A stretch of DNA of 64,000 bases from Hemileia vastatrix (Eukaryota > Basidiomycota > Pucciniomycetes > Pucciniales > Zaghouaniaceae), in assembly GCA_030280995.1 (NCBI GenBank), contig JASXTE010000015.1:6249001-6313000 (forward strand), read 5' to 3'. The translations under genes were made by a program, and so were the position numbers. Shown here piece after piece: positions 10,845 through 23,739 of the stretch. Numbering within the stretch: the stretch's first letter is position 1; each line of letters begins with the position of its first letter. A model generated the notes under the pieces. The model ran no database searches and was not told the DNA's origin. It worked only from the letters and a program-made list of their open reading frames with translations.

Positions 10845-13800
10845 CTTGCTCTATTAAATTTGATAAAAAAATAAAATATTTATGAACTTATATAAAAAAT
10901 AATTATTATGTAAGATATTAAATTATAAATTTAAGCATCATAGGAGGGCACTAAATAGAACTTGATTATACTATGTGACGCCTTAATATTGTATCACACA
11001 GTTTTAAAAATTTAAAACAAAATGTGTCATGATGGGAAATGAAATTGCTTGGACAGACACTTTCAAAATTAATACTGACCATAATACACAAATATGAAAC
11101 CTTGGCATCTATACAATAAAATATTTTACCTCTGATAAATGGATTTTTCTCAGTTACTCACTGTTAAAAGGTGTCCTTGTAAAGATTTTCTGACCTTCTT
11201 GGGGATAATTTGGCCATAATAAACTACTTCTATTTCCATTATTGACCAAAATATCATCCTCATTTCCATCTAAAGAGTTGATCTTATCTGACTGTGGCTG
11301 ATCAAAGGGGTCCACCACAACTTTAGTTAAAATTTTGGTGAACACTTTTTTGATGAATAGTGACTAACCAGTTCTTTCCAATATTGTCCACCTGAAGTTA
11401 GGCTAAACTTCAGGAGGATAAATTTATTATGAATACCAAATTTACTGAAGAATTCTTTTGCCCTAGCTACTCTGAATCATAAAAGTGTCCAATTGAGGTT
11501 TAGCCATCATTCAGGTAGACACTTTTGGAAAGGCACAGTCTGATGTGTTTAATATCTATATATGGCAATGAGTATGAGTTTTTTTTCAAAATGGAACTAG
11601 AATTAATTTAATATGGACAAAGTGTCCGCCTGAAGTTTGGCCAAAATAAAGGTGGAAATTTTTATGAGGATTACTTGATGAAATGAAGAGGACTTTAAAT
11701 TAATTTCCATCATAAAATTTTCAAACTTAAGTTTATCAAAAATTGTGGTGACACTTTTTCGAGATCCAGTCATATGGGATCAACTCTCTATATGGCAAAA
11801 AGAATCAATTTTTAGTCAATCATGGAATTAGAAGTAATTTGATGTGGACAAAATTTTTGTCTGATTTTTGGCCAAAAATAAGTTGGAAATGTTTATGAGG
11901 AATACTAGATTAAATAAAGAAGACTTGCACCCTACTACTGACCATCATAAAAATGTACATCAGAAGAATTCTGAAACTTGTGGTTGACACCTTTGGCATG
12001 GTCCGGCCATATGGGATCCATTCTGCATATGAAAATGAGGATGTAATCTGGTCAATCATGGTACTAGAAGTAATTTGATATAGACAAAGTGTCCAACTAA
12101 ATATTGGAAAAAAATCAGTTGATAACTTCATTTAGTTTATAAAAAAATAAAATTAATTACAATTTTATTCTTGATGGTGCCCATTTTATCCAACACCTCT
12201 TCTGAGCTTTAAAAGTAGGCATTTTGCTTAAATTTTTAATTTAATATAAAATTCCTTTTATTCAACCTATTTCTTTTTATCTCTTTTTTTTTAGATATCA
12301 ATTAATTTTATGTAACACAAATCATTTTCATAATTTTTACCTGTATTTAATAAAATTATTAAAAGTTTAACATCACCCTATAAGCATTTGGCACATGTTT
12401 TTTTTGCTATACTAATAAAAATAATAATATACTGTTGACAAAAAATTGATCAAATGATAAAATATTAATAAAACAGAAAGATAAAATACCAGTGGATATG
12501 TTTTTAAAAAAATACCAGTTGCACTGAAAAAGACCAGCATCCTAGATACTCACCATCAAAAAAGTGTCCAGCATAAGTTCTGCCTAACTTGTGCTGAAAA
12601 CTTTTGGTCAGGTGCAGTCATATGAGATCAACTCTCTCTATGGCAATGAAAAAATTTATTTGATAAAAAACTTCACTAGAAGTAGTTTTATATAGACAAA
12701 TTTTCAACATAGAGTCCATCGAAACCACAGGTGCACAATTTTTTATCTTTAAAAAAAAGTAAATTTAGTACAATTTAATTTGCTTCAACACCTCTACTGG
12801 CCTTTGATAGTAGGAATATTACTTGGATTTCTTTTTTAATATTTGATCCCATTAACTTAATTTTTTATTCCTCATATTGCTTTTGGATATCAATTAAAAA
12901 TATTAAAAATAAATTATTTTCATATTTTTATACATTTATTTAATAATATTATTAAAGTTGTAACATCACCAATTTTGCATTTGGCATGCAGGTTTTTGCG
13001 ATACTAGAAACATTCATAATATATATGGTGACAAATAATTAATTATAAGATAAATATGAATGACAAAAAAAGATAAAAAACCAATAGAAATGTGAAAAAA
13101 GAAAAACTGATGTACTGAGGAACACTTCTACCCTAGCTATTCTCCATCATAAAAGTGTCCAGCACAAGGATAGATATTAGTAAGGCACAAAGATTGAATA
13201 ATGGTGGACATTTTTATAAGAAATTCCAGATGATTTAAAATGACTTGCACCCTGGCTACTCTCCATGATAAAAGTGTCCAGCACAAGTTTGGCCAAACAG
13301 GTGCTGGACACCTTTGGTTGCATTCCGTCAGATGAAATCAATTCTTTTTATGGAAATTAGACTGAATTTTCACTCCATCATTGCACTGAAAGTAGTTTTA
13401 TATGGACTAATTGTCCCCCTGATGTTTGTCCAAACCTAAGGTAGACAGTTTTTTACTTTGGTAAAAAGTAAATTTAATCCACTTTAATCTATGATGGTGC
13501 CCATTTTTTCTGAAGCCTCTACTGGCTCATGATAGCAGAAATTATACTTTATATCTTTATTTCATGTTTGATCTCTTTAATTTTAAGTTTACCCTTTTAT
13601 TTATCCTTTAGCTTCTAAATATCAATTTTATTTTAGAAAACTGATAATTTTCACATTTTTTTACATATATTATATAATATTATTAAAGTTGTAAAATAAC
13701 CCAGTGTACATTCAGTACACATGTTTTTTCTATACTAAAAACATTAATAATATAATGGTGACTAAAAATTAATCAAATAATAAATATAAATGACACAGAA

Positions 13801-16800
13801 AGATCAAGTACCCATAGACATTTTTAAAATGAATATAAGATTAACTGAAGAAGACTTGCACCCTAGCTACTCTCCATCATAAAAGTGTCCAGCACAAGTT
13901 CAGCTGAGCTTGTTCTGGACACTTTTGGTTGCATGGAGTCAGACGGGATAAATTTACTCAATGGAAATTAAAATGAATTTTTGCTTAATCATTGCACAAA
14001 AAGTAGTTTTATACTTCTATACTATCCTCATGATTTTTTGGAAAACCTCAGGTGGACACTTTTATTAATTAAAAAAAAATGAAAATATATTCCAAATCTA
14101 GAACTGGTGGTGCAAATTTGGTCTGAAAACTCAAATTATCTTTTATGGCAGAAATTTTATTTGAATGTTTAATTTCACATTTAATCACTTTTATTTCACT
14201 TTTTTATTCCTCTTTTTGCTTTCAAATATCAACTTATTTATTGTAAAACTAATACTTTTCATATTTTTTTTACTTTTATTTAATAAGATTATTAAAGATG
14301 TAGCATCTCCCAGTATGCATTTGGCTTACAAGTTTTTCAATACTAATAACATTAATATTATAATGGTGAAAAACAATGAATCAAATGATAAATATGAATG
14401 ACACAGAAAGATCATATACAAGTGGATTTGTTTATAAGGAATACCTGATTAACTGGAAAAGACCTGCACCCTAGATACTTACCATCATAAAAGTGTCCAG
14501 AATAAGTTTGGCCAACCTTGTGCTGGACACTTTTGGTTGCATACAGTCAGATGGGATAAATATACTCTATGGAAATGAAACTGAAATTTTTCTCAATCAT
14601 TTCACAATAAGTAGTTTGATATCTTCAAAATTTCCTCCTGATTATTTTTCAATTCTCATCAGGACACTTTCTTTGGTTTAACAAAAAAGAAAATATAGTC
14701 CAAGTTTAGCCCTGGTGGTGTTTATTTAATCTAACATCTCTACTTGTTATTGATAGTGGTAATTTTCCTTAGATTTTTTTTCTTATTTGACTCCTTTTAA
14801 TTTACTTTTATATTACTCATATTGCTTTTTATATCAATTTTTAATTTTAAAAAAAAATAATTTTCATACTCTTATACCTTTATTTAATAATATATTATTA
14901 AAGGTAAAACACCACCTGGTATGCATTATTCACACAAGTTATTACTATAGTAATAACATTAATAATATAATGATTACAAAAAATTAATCAAATGGTAAAT
15001 TTAAATGAAAAAAAAGATCAAATACCAGTGGAAATGTTTATAAGAAATCCCTTTTGAGTTTAAGAAGATTGGCTGTATGCCTACTCTCAATTATAAAAGT
15101 GTCCAGCATAAGTTCGGCTGAACTTGTGATTGACACTTTTGTTTGCATAAAGTCAAATGAGATAAATTCTCTCTATGGCAATAAAAATGATATTTCACTC
15201 AATTATTGAAGTAAAGAATGTTTAATATTGTAAAATTGTCCCCTGGAAGTCTGTCCAAACCTCAGTTCAAAATTTTTTAGCTATACATAAACATAAATTT
15301 AGACCAAGTCTTGACCTAGGGGTCCCCAACTGTCCCAACATTACTTCTGGCTCTTGATAGTAAAAATTTTACTTGTATTTTTTATTTTTTATTTGATCCC
15401 ATTTTTTTCATTTTACTTTTCTATTACTCTTTTTTATTTTAAATATCAATTTATTTCTTTAAAAACTAAACATATTCATATTTTTTTTGCTTTATATAAT
15501 AATATTATTTAAGGTGTAACATCACCAATTTTTCATTTGGCATGCAGGTTTTTACTATACTAGAAACATTAATATTATATATATTGACAAATAAATAATT
15601 ATAAGATAAATATGAATAAAAAAAATAAAAAAACCAATAGAAATGTGAAAAACAAAAAACCGATGTACTGATGAACACTTCCACCATAGCTACTCTCCAT
15701 CATAAATGAGTCCAGCACATGTTCGGCTGAACTTGTGCTGGACACTTTAGTTCAGGTGCAGTAAGATGGGATCAATTTATTCTGTGGAAATGAAATTAAA
15801 AAAAATTCTAAATAATTACATTAGAAATAGTTTTGTATGGCTGAATTATCCACCTTAAATTTTTCATAACCTTAGGTGAAAAATTTTTTATTTTTAAAAA
15901 AAAATTAAATTTTGTCAAATTTAGCCCTGATGGAACCCATTTGTTTCAACACCTCTACTGGCTCTTGAAGGCAGGAATTTTCTTTGAATTTTTCTATTTT
16001 ATATTTGATCTCTTTTACTTTACTTTTTTATCACTCATGTTACATTTGGATATTAATTTATAATTTTGGAAAAAAAATCATTTTCATATTTTTTAACATT
16101 TTTTAAAAATACAATAAAAGGTGTAATATAACATGGCATGCATTCAGAGCCCAAGTTTTTTCTATACTAATAAAATTAATAATATTCTAATGACAAAAAA
16201 TTAATCAGATAATTAAATATGAATAACATAGAAAGATCAAATACCCGTGGACATGTTTTAAAAAAATAACATTTGCACTGAAGAATATCTGCACTCTAGC
16301 TACTCTCCATCATAAAAGTGTCCAGCACAAGTTCGGCCAATCTTGTGCTGGACAATTTTGGTCAGGTGCAGTCAGATGGGATCAATTCTCTCTATTGCAA
16401 TGAAAAAAATTATTTGATAAGAAACTTCACTAGATGTAGTTTGATATAGCTTAATTGTCCTCCTAGAGTTCACCCAAACCACAGGTACACAATTTTTTAT
16501 CTTTGAAAAACATTCAATTTAGTACAATTTATCCCTGATGGCTCTCATTTGCTTCAAAATCTCTTTTGGCCTTTGAAATACTTGGATTTCTTATTCATAT
16601 TTGATCCCTTTAACTTAATTTTTTATTTTTCATATTGCTTTTTGATATCAATTCATAATTTTTGCAATAAATTATTTTAATATTTTTATAAATTAATTTA
16701 ATAATATTATAAAAGGTGTAACATCACTCAGTATGCATTTGGCACACTATTTTTTGCTATACTTATAAAATTAATATATAATTAAGACAAAAAATCAATC

Positions 16801-17788
16801 AAACAATATATATGAGTGAGTCACAAAGATAAAATACCAGTAGACATGTTTTAAGAAATACCAGATGAACTGAGGAAAAATTATATCCCAGCTACTCTCT
16901 ATCATAGAAGTGTCCAGCACAAGTTTGGCCGAACGACACTTTTGGTCTTGTACAGTCAGATGGGATCAATTCTCTGTATGGCACCAAAAAGTTTTTTTAT
17001 CAAATTTCACTAGAAATATTTTGGTTTAGCAGAATCATCCACCTTCTCTTCTAAAAATCTCAGGTGTATAATTTTTTATGTTTAAAGAGAATTTCACTTA
17101 TTAAAATTTAGCCCTGATGGCTTCCATTTTCTTTAACACCTCTACTGGCTCTTGATAGCAGGAATTTTACTAGTATTTTTTTCATATTTGTTCTCTTTGA
17201 ATTTTATTTTACTCTTTTATTCCTCATTTTATTTTTAAATTTCTATTTAATTTTTTGTAAAAATAATCATTTCTATATTTATTTATGTCTATTTTAAAAA
17301 ATTATTGAAGGTATAACTTCACCTGGTATGCATTTGGCACAAAAGCTTTTTCTATACTAATAACATTAATAATATTATGGTGATAAAATATTAATCGGAT
17401 GATAAAGACTGATCCGATACCAGTAGACATGTTTATGAGAAATACAAGATGAATGAACTGAAGAAAATTTACACCCAAGCTACTCTTCATTATAAAAGTG
17501 TCCAGCACAAGTTCGGTCAAACGTGTGCTGGACACTTTTGGTCACGTGCAGTTAGATGGGATCAATCCTCTCTATGGCAAAAAAAAACTTTTTTTTATCA
17601 AACTTAACTACAAGTAGTTTTGTTTAGCTGAATAATCAACCTGTTTTTCTTTTGACCTCAGGTGTATAATTTTTTTTCATTAAAAAAAAGGTCACTTATT
17701 ACAATTTAGCCCTGATGGCTCCCATTTTATTGAACACTTCTACTGGCTCTTGAGAGAAAGAATTTTTCTAGTATTTTGTTTTTTACAA
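10845..17788. repeat. Satellite array 1, palindrome-centred units
   Basis: About 13 units. From 12540 on, spacing is roughly 590-610 bp (cores near 12560, 13260, 13880, 14490, 15100, 15710, 16315, 16905, 17495). Between 11100 and 12150 the units are shorter, about 235 bp, and more diverged. Each core reads CTACTCTCCATCATAAAAG followed by an imperfect palindrome GTGTCCAGCACAAGTT / AACTTGTGCTGGACAC and a CAGTCAGATGGGATCAATTC block; the rest is T-rich. One unit near 13150 is about 490 bp short. No coding potential. Array 2 is a collinear copy. The edges coincide with the B1 LTR and the B2 LTR. Confidence 0.85.
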
Positions 17789-18631
17789 TTGGTTTTAGCC
17801 TCTCAATAGCCTATAACCTTTGTTTTTCTGCTAATTTTAGGTCATATGGATGTATCCAGTGGATCCCAATGCCTATAGAAGCATAAAAATCTATTTCAGG
17901 CACATACACTCAGTCTGGACAACTTAATCTGCTTCCTTGGATGGATATTCACTTATTTATGAGTTGGGAGGTCATTTCTGGGTTAATATGGATGCTTGTG
18001 GATTTTATTGGGTGCTTGGAAATTTTATTTGTTTTCTTTATATGCTTTGGACTTCATTATATTCTCTTTGGATGAGTTATTTTACCTGTTTCTTTATGGT
18101 ATCCGCTTTTATCTGGATTTTCTATTTATGGTATGGGTCTGTGTTATCATTTATTGTGATAGAGGGTCCTTACTGGAGGTCTGGGTGTTTAATTTTTTTG
18201 AATTGGAAACCATGTGGAGGTGAAGGGCCCTCAAAGTGCTGTAATCTCCAGGGATAGCAGTGACATCATCTGGATTGAAGGTCTGTACACTCCAGTATAT
18301 TTTGGTATAAGTAAGGGAGAATTTTGACGGTTATTTGACATCATTCACTTACTACAATTCAAAGAAACATTAAAAAACAATTATTACCATTTAGAAATAT
18401 ATTATAAAGCCAATATAAATTGATATTATCTTTATATAAGTTATAAATATATTTTATTCATCTATTTTCCACCACTAGCACACATTTAAATCCAAGTATT
18501 GTGAGTTTTATTTGAGTATAACTATTTTATTAGTCTTTTACTGAGGTTTAATCACTAAATCATTTATTAATAAGTAGTAGGATCATAAATAAATACTATT
18601 ATATCATACATATATACTAGATACACTGACA
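17789..18631 (+). repeat. 5' LTR of B2, lacking about its first 330-500 bp
   Basis: It starts at a point matching LTR-internal GGTTTTAGCC and ends ACTGACA at 18631. The satellite sequence of array 1 runs right up to the break, and in array 2 the same satellite sequence continues uninterrupted (near 52080). The ATTGGGGGTCTTTCC primer-site-like block follows at 18632. Confidence 0.8.
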
Positions 18632-19137
18632 ATTGGGGGTCTTTCCTTAATTTGTACTTATTATTTAGTATATGCCTTGGAACATGATTTTTACTTTAGT
18701 ATAGCTCAAAAAAAAACCAAATATTTATTTCTGCTGCATAATAGTGGGTCATCATAACTCAGTGATTGCGGAAAAGTACCCTTATAATAATTTTACTAAT
18801 TTTTTATAATATAAATTAGGTATTTACAGTGTTAACTGTACCTAATATAAACCCAATTTCACATGGTATTTGGTCACCAATATAACACCCAATTAAATTG
18901 ATATTTGGTTAAAGCTGGGTAAGCTAATTATTTACCCCTATAAAGGTCTAGTTAAACTTTTAGTTTTTTTTAACAGATTTTTTCGAATTTTTCTTACATT
19001 TTATTTAAATAAATAAAGATATAAATTCAGGGTAAACTCCATTGCTTTTTATTAGTAATAATATTGCTAATACTTTTAATCTACTAATTCCAATAGGTTT
19101 TTCTTTCTGTAGACATAATATATTGTTAATTTTATCA
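18632..19137 (+). other. 5' leader of B2 with primer-site-like block
   Basis: ATTGGGGGTCTTTCC (18632-18646) directly follows the LTR, then about 490 bases of AT-rich non-coding leader conserved with B3 and B4. Confidence 0.55.
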
Positions 19138-19725
19138 ATATAAGTGCTCCCTAGGACAATGTAAGTGAACAGCCTGCTTATAATACCAGGTCTAAAACTA
19201 ACAAAAACATTGCTCCAGGACATATCCATGGAGGGTCAGTCATACCACCTAGGCAGAGCAAATGAGCATAGAGGAAAAGGATGCCCTCTTAAAAAAGATT
19301 ACTATAAATAAGACGTCTCCTCCTCTTCAGGATCAACTATCCCATCTGGCAAAGAAGGTATTGAAGTTTGAGGAATCAAAATCCTTCATGCTCAAGGAGG
19401 TAGAGAAATTACAAAACAATTGCAAGGTAGGATTTCAGCAGATGAACCAATCATTGGCAGAGCTAAAGGGAGGCCAGCCAAGTCAGCAACTCCCTACCCC
19501 AGGAGGATCACATCACTCCCAGGAGAAAATACTGGTAGAAAAATGGAAGTGGGATTGGTTCCATCAACAATGGGCCAGTCACAACTGCAACAAGGATCCT
19601 CCTCCTCATCAGACTTCCTCAGTTCACTCCTACAAGGGAAAACAAAGGCGCCAAAAATCAGGGCTCACACAAATCCCGTGGTAAGTAGATTACCCTCTCA
19701 TATTGAACACAATACTGATAATTAA
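19138..19725 (+). pseudogene. Gag N-terminal region, B2, start codon lost
   Basis: Homologous to the B4 gag start, but the ATG is ATA at 19138-19140. The frame is next open from 19420 (GRISADEP to HNTDN) and stops at 19723-19725. The same DNA in the +1 frame carries the overprinted frame. Confidence 0.7.
19262..19684 (+). CDS. Open frame overprinted on gag, B2 version (140 aa)
   Basis: It starts MSIEEKDALL; the upstream start used in B3 and B4 is out of frame here because of a small indel. It has a helical, glutamate/lysine-rich N half with Leu spacing, then a Trp-rich region (KWKWDWFHQQW), a His/Pro stretch, HSYKGKQRRQ and a PW stop. It is about 80% alike to the B3 and B4 versions by eye. 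Function unknown. Confidence 0.45.
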   Translation: MSIEEKDALLKKITINKTSPPLQDQLSHLAKKVLKFEESKSFMLKEVEKLQNNCKVGFQQMNQSLAELKGGQPSQQLPTPGGSHHSQEKILVEKWKWDWFHQQWASHNCNKDPPPHQTSSVHSYKGKQRRQKSGLTQIPW

Positions 19726-21060
19726 AATGTAGGTAATATTATTGATGTCAATTCTGTGCAGAAAATAGAGGAGGACTTAAGAAAATAAAGTTTTAGTGTG
19801 GATACACCTGACTTGTCTTTTGTCAATAACAACAGTAGTATTTATAATACAGTTAATCCTCAGTTGCCACCACTTACTAGTGAGATGAGAAGTTCACAAG
19901 AGAGTGAAAGAATTTAGAAGGAAGACATGAAATATTTTAACAATAATCTAACTGTCCATAGAATTGTTTCAGCATTGTGGAATAGAATGACTGATTGTGA
20001 GGAACAGACAGTTAAGCTCACAAGTGATACAATTTCATCCTTAACATTAAATATTTCTCAACTGGCAACATGTAATAAAGAATTAGAGAATGAACATTTG
20101 TCTCTAACTCTTAAATATGATTCATTGAGTAGTAAATATAATGAACTTTCAAACAAATTCTGTGAGTTGGAAAAATTGTATGAAACACATTTAGTGAAAA
20201 ATGAATCAAAAACCAAGTTATCTTTTTTCCAGACAAATCAAAGTGTCTCTGAGCTGCTAAAAAGATTGAATAAAGTCAATATTGAAACTTCCAATCTACT
20301 AATGAACCGGGATAATCATAAGTATACTCAATATAATAATAATTCTTTCATTGGAAAAAGTGAATCTCATTCCTTCCCAATACCACCACAACAAAAACCA
20401 TCTGGTGGTAGTGTCAAATCTAAAAATGTAAGTCACAAATCCGTAAAGGAGGAAATACAAGACCATTTATCAAGAGTAAATGAGTTGTTGAATTTACCTA
20501 AGATTAGTGAAAGAAAATCTAATCAGAAGAACTGGCCTAAGATAGATCAGTACCCAGCTTATGATGGGGAAGCCAGGTCTGATTGACAACATTTTATCCA
20601 AAGAATTGAAAACTTAAAATTCTCATATAAGTTACCAGATGAAGAAATATTATCAAAATTGATCACTTTATTTAAGGATGATGCTTTATTATGGTTTGAA
20701 GCTGTTTTGAATGAGGGTAAAGATTACTCTTGGGCTGAATGGAAACAACTATTTGAAAAACAATTTGGAGGTTCTAAATTCAAACTCACTCAGCAGAGAC
20801 TTTATGAGAAAACTAGGTATAACCCTTTGAATGGTGACAAAACTATGGTATTTTTAATGAATTTAAATAAAATATTAAAAGCCATTGAGCCTAACATGGA
20901 TTTTAACTTATGGAAAGATAAGATAATATATAAATTACCTATATCTGTCAGAGACATTGTTGTAGCTAGAACAATTAATATTACTGAATATTCTGACTTT
21001 ATTAATATTTGCAATGTAATATTACTAAACCATAAGTATGAAGCAAGGTATTCCACTTAA
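19726..21060 (+). pseudogene. Gag coiled-coil and capsid, B2
   Basis: 19927-20586 is the long helical region (IVSALWNRMTD to QYPAYDGEARSD), ending in TGA where B3 and B4 have Trp. 20659-21060 is the capsid C part (LFKDDALLWFEAV, DYSWAEWKQ, LYEKTRYNPL, LPISVRDIVVART) and ends in TAA for Tyr. Particle-forming role by homology. Inactive. Confidence 0.8.
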
Positions 21061-21565
21061 AAAAAATATTGAACCTTTAAAAAATTTGAAGTCAAAAACA
21101 CTTCAGGAGAAGCAGAAAAAACCAACTGCACCTCTAGTACCAAAAAAGTATGAGACAAATATTTGTTATAAGTGTAAAAAACCTTGGGTTAGAGGTCACA
21201 AATGGGAGGAGAATATAAATATTGTTGAAAATCAACATGAATTTGAAATTGAATCAGAGAAAAGTAAAGATTCAAGTGATTATGACAGTAATATCTCATA
21301 TAGTGATTAAAATGAAGTCTGTATGTTGGAAGATGATTTGTCCATCTTTGACATTCCAATGTTAAATATAGACTCAAATGAATCTTTAATGAACTTTGAT
21401 GATGCTAAAATCATTAAAGATATACAAGCTGATAACTTTAAAATGACACCTATTACGGTTCCAGCTATCATTTCTGGTGAAAATGTTAATAGAGTATTGG
21501 ACACAGGAACTGCTGGTTCTGTTGTTTCTACTAATACATTACAAAAAATTGATAGTGAATATTAG
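21061..21565 (+). pseudogene. Nucleocapsid knuckle and protease, B2
   Basis: Frame has shifted by one relative to capsid. The knuckle reads CYKCKKPWVRGHKW, so the last Cys of CX2CX4HX4C is Trp. The protease active site LDTGTAGSVVS is intact near 21496. The frame ends in TAG 21563-21565, a stop also present in B3 but not in B4. Confidence 0.8.
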
Positions 21566-22891
21566 TCTAATATTAAACCCCTTCAAGGTAAAAATTTGAG
21601 ACGTTTTGGATCAGTACTACATTCCATTGGAAAATACAAAGCTGCTGTTTTCTTTCAACATCAACATGGTTATGTATTAATAACTTGTGACTTTTTAGTA
21701 ATGGATAATACTAACTGTAGTAACTTTTTTATCATTGGAAATGATATTCTGACTAAGTTTGGTGTGAAATTAGACCCTGCTAATAACAATTTTACAATTG
21801 TCATAAATGGTAAAAGGAAATTTACAATAAATTCTTTTAACACAGTCTTACACATTGAGTCAGTAACAAATGTTCTGTGAAAAGGAAGAGAATCTAATGA
21901 GATGGAACTTCTGTAAACAGAAATTTCAAAAGCACCATTTGGCACTCAGATAAGTAAAGCTGAGAAAAATAATATTTTGGACTTAATTAAAGCATTTCCA
22001 ATGGCTTTCACAAATGGTACAAATGAACTTGGCCTTGTAAAAGATCATGAAATGAAGAATAGTTTAACCTGTGATATGGATAATATTCCTGATAGTCTTA
22101 AAAAGAAACCATACCTTTCTTCACCAATGAAGATGAAAGGCATAGAGGATAATATTAAGATTTTATTAAAAATTAACATTCTTGAAAAGGTTGAAACTAC
22201 ACCAAAATATTGTGTAATATCACCAGTGATAATTTCTTATGAACAAGATAAAGCAAGACTGTGCAGTGATTATAGAGCATTAAATACATTTACAGTAGAT
22301 GATATTTATCCCTTTCCAAGGATTGTCTCTACACATGCTACCCTTAAAGGTTCTAAGTATATAATTTTCCTAGATTGAAATAAAGGGTACCATCAGATTC
22401 CTGTAGTAAAGAATTCACAGAACCTTTTGTTGATAACAACACACATGGGAATTTTTAAATATGTCAGAATTTAATTTGGACCAAAAAATGCTCCATCAGT
22501 ATTTCAGAAGTTAATGGATATAACATTCCATAATTAAATGATTGAGGGATGGTTAATGGTATACATTGATGACATCATAGTGTTCTCTAAGACTTATGAT
22601 GAACACTTAATCCATTTAAGGAAGGTATTTCAAAAAATGGATGAAATAAATATGACACTTGCATTGAAAAAATGTAAATTTGGGTTTGAATCTTTAAAAG
22701 TGCTTGGTCATATTGTATCTGGCTTAAAAAAATGTGTAGACCAAAATAAAGTGGCTGCAATAAAGAATATTGGCATTCCTCAAAATGTGAAGGATGTACA
22801 ATCTTTTCTTGGTATGTGTGGTTATTATAGACAATATATAAAAAACTACCAATTAATTTCTGCGCCATTGACCACACTGATAAAGAAATGA
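21566..22891 (+). pseudogene. Protease end and reverse transcriptase, B2
   Basis: The linker FIIGNDILTKFG is followed by TGA 21878-21880 and TAA 21914-21916, both shared with B3. RT continues with CSDYRALNTF, a TGA where the LDGNKG Gly should be (22376-22378), another stop near 22472, and then YIDD (about 22558) and FLGMCGYYRQYIKNY. It ends in TGA 22889-22891 for Ser. Confidence 0.8.
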
Positions 22892-23739
22892 GAAGCTTTC
22901 ATTTTGAATAATTAAAGACAACAAGCTTATGATAAGTTAAAAGAATGTTTAATGAAATCTCCTATCTTGGGATTATTAGAATTTTAATTACCTTTTGTAT
23001 TATATACAGAAGCAAGTATTTTTGGTCTGGGTACTGCTTTGCATCAAAAACAACTTATTGAAGAAAAAATGTCAGAAGTAGTAATTTTCTATCTTTCACG
23101 TACTCTAAGGGTAGTAAATTGAAATATGGTCCTACTCAAATTGAATGTTTGGCAGTATTGTGGGATCTTGAGAAGCTACATTATTACCTTGAAGACTAAA
23201 AATTTGCATTAATAACTGACTGTAGTGCAGTTAAGTCACTCTTAAACTTTAAAACTCCTAATAGACACATCTTTAGATGGCAATTAGCTATACAAGAATA
23301 CAGAGGACGGATGACTATTGCACATAGAGCAGGTAACTTACACTCTAATGTAGATCTGTTATCTAGAGTACCTATGCCTAATAATGATGATAATCCTGCT
23401 TATGTTCCTGAATCAGAGATTATTAAAATTTATGGCATTTATATTGTAGATCTTGAGGATGAATTTATTCAATCAATTCTTGATATGTATGTTTCAGATC
23501 CTGACTTGAGTAAACTCACTACAACATTGAATGATCCATCTGATTCTTCAATGAATGTTTTAATAAAAACATTACCAAATAAGTATAAAGAGGCATTAGA
23601 AAAAGGAAAATTTTCCATTGAGGATGGTTTTATATATTACAGGAAAAAATTAAGTAATGTAATTGTAATTCCCCATTCAATGAAGGAGTTAATGTTAAGT
23701 ATATGTCATGATGATATATTAGCATGTCATTTTGACTAA
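22892..23739 (+). pseudogene. RNase H and integrase zinc domain start, B2
   Basis: RNase H reads LYTEASIFGLGTALHQ with stops before it; the metal-binding Asp of TDAS is Glu. 23311-23739 is open: ITAHRAG/SNVDLLSRVP region, linker, and CHDDILACHFD of the HHCC zinc domain, ending in TAA for Tyr. The frame differs by one from RT. Confidence 0.7.

Noticed and set aside
14165..14401. Phe/Leu-rich frames within satellite units (also near 48423)
   Set aside because: Produced by T-rich tracts and not kept in most units.
10845..17788. Regular repeats with palindromes as a CRISPR-like array
   Set aside because: Units are about 610 bp of diverged satellite in a eukaryotic, transposon-rich context, with no short repeat-spacer pattern.
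21670..21945. Minus-strand frame opposite the protease-RT linker, recurring in B copies near 32248 and 63405
   Set aside because: Recurs only because the sense-strand DNA is conserved; no protein features of its own.
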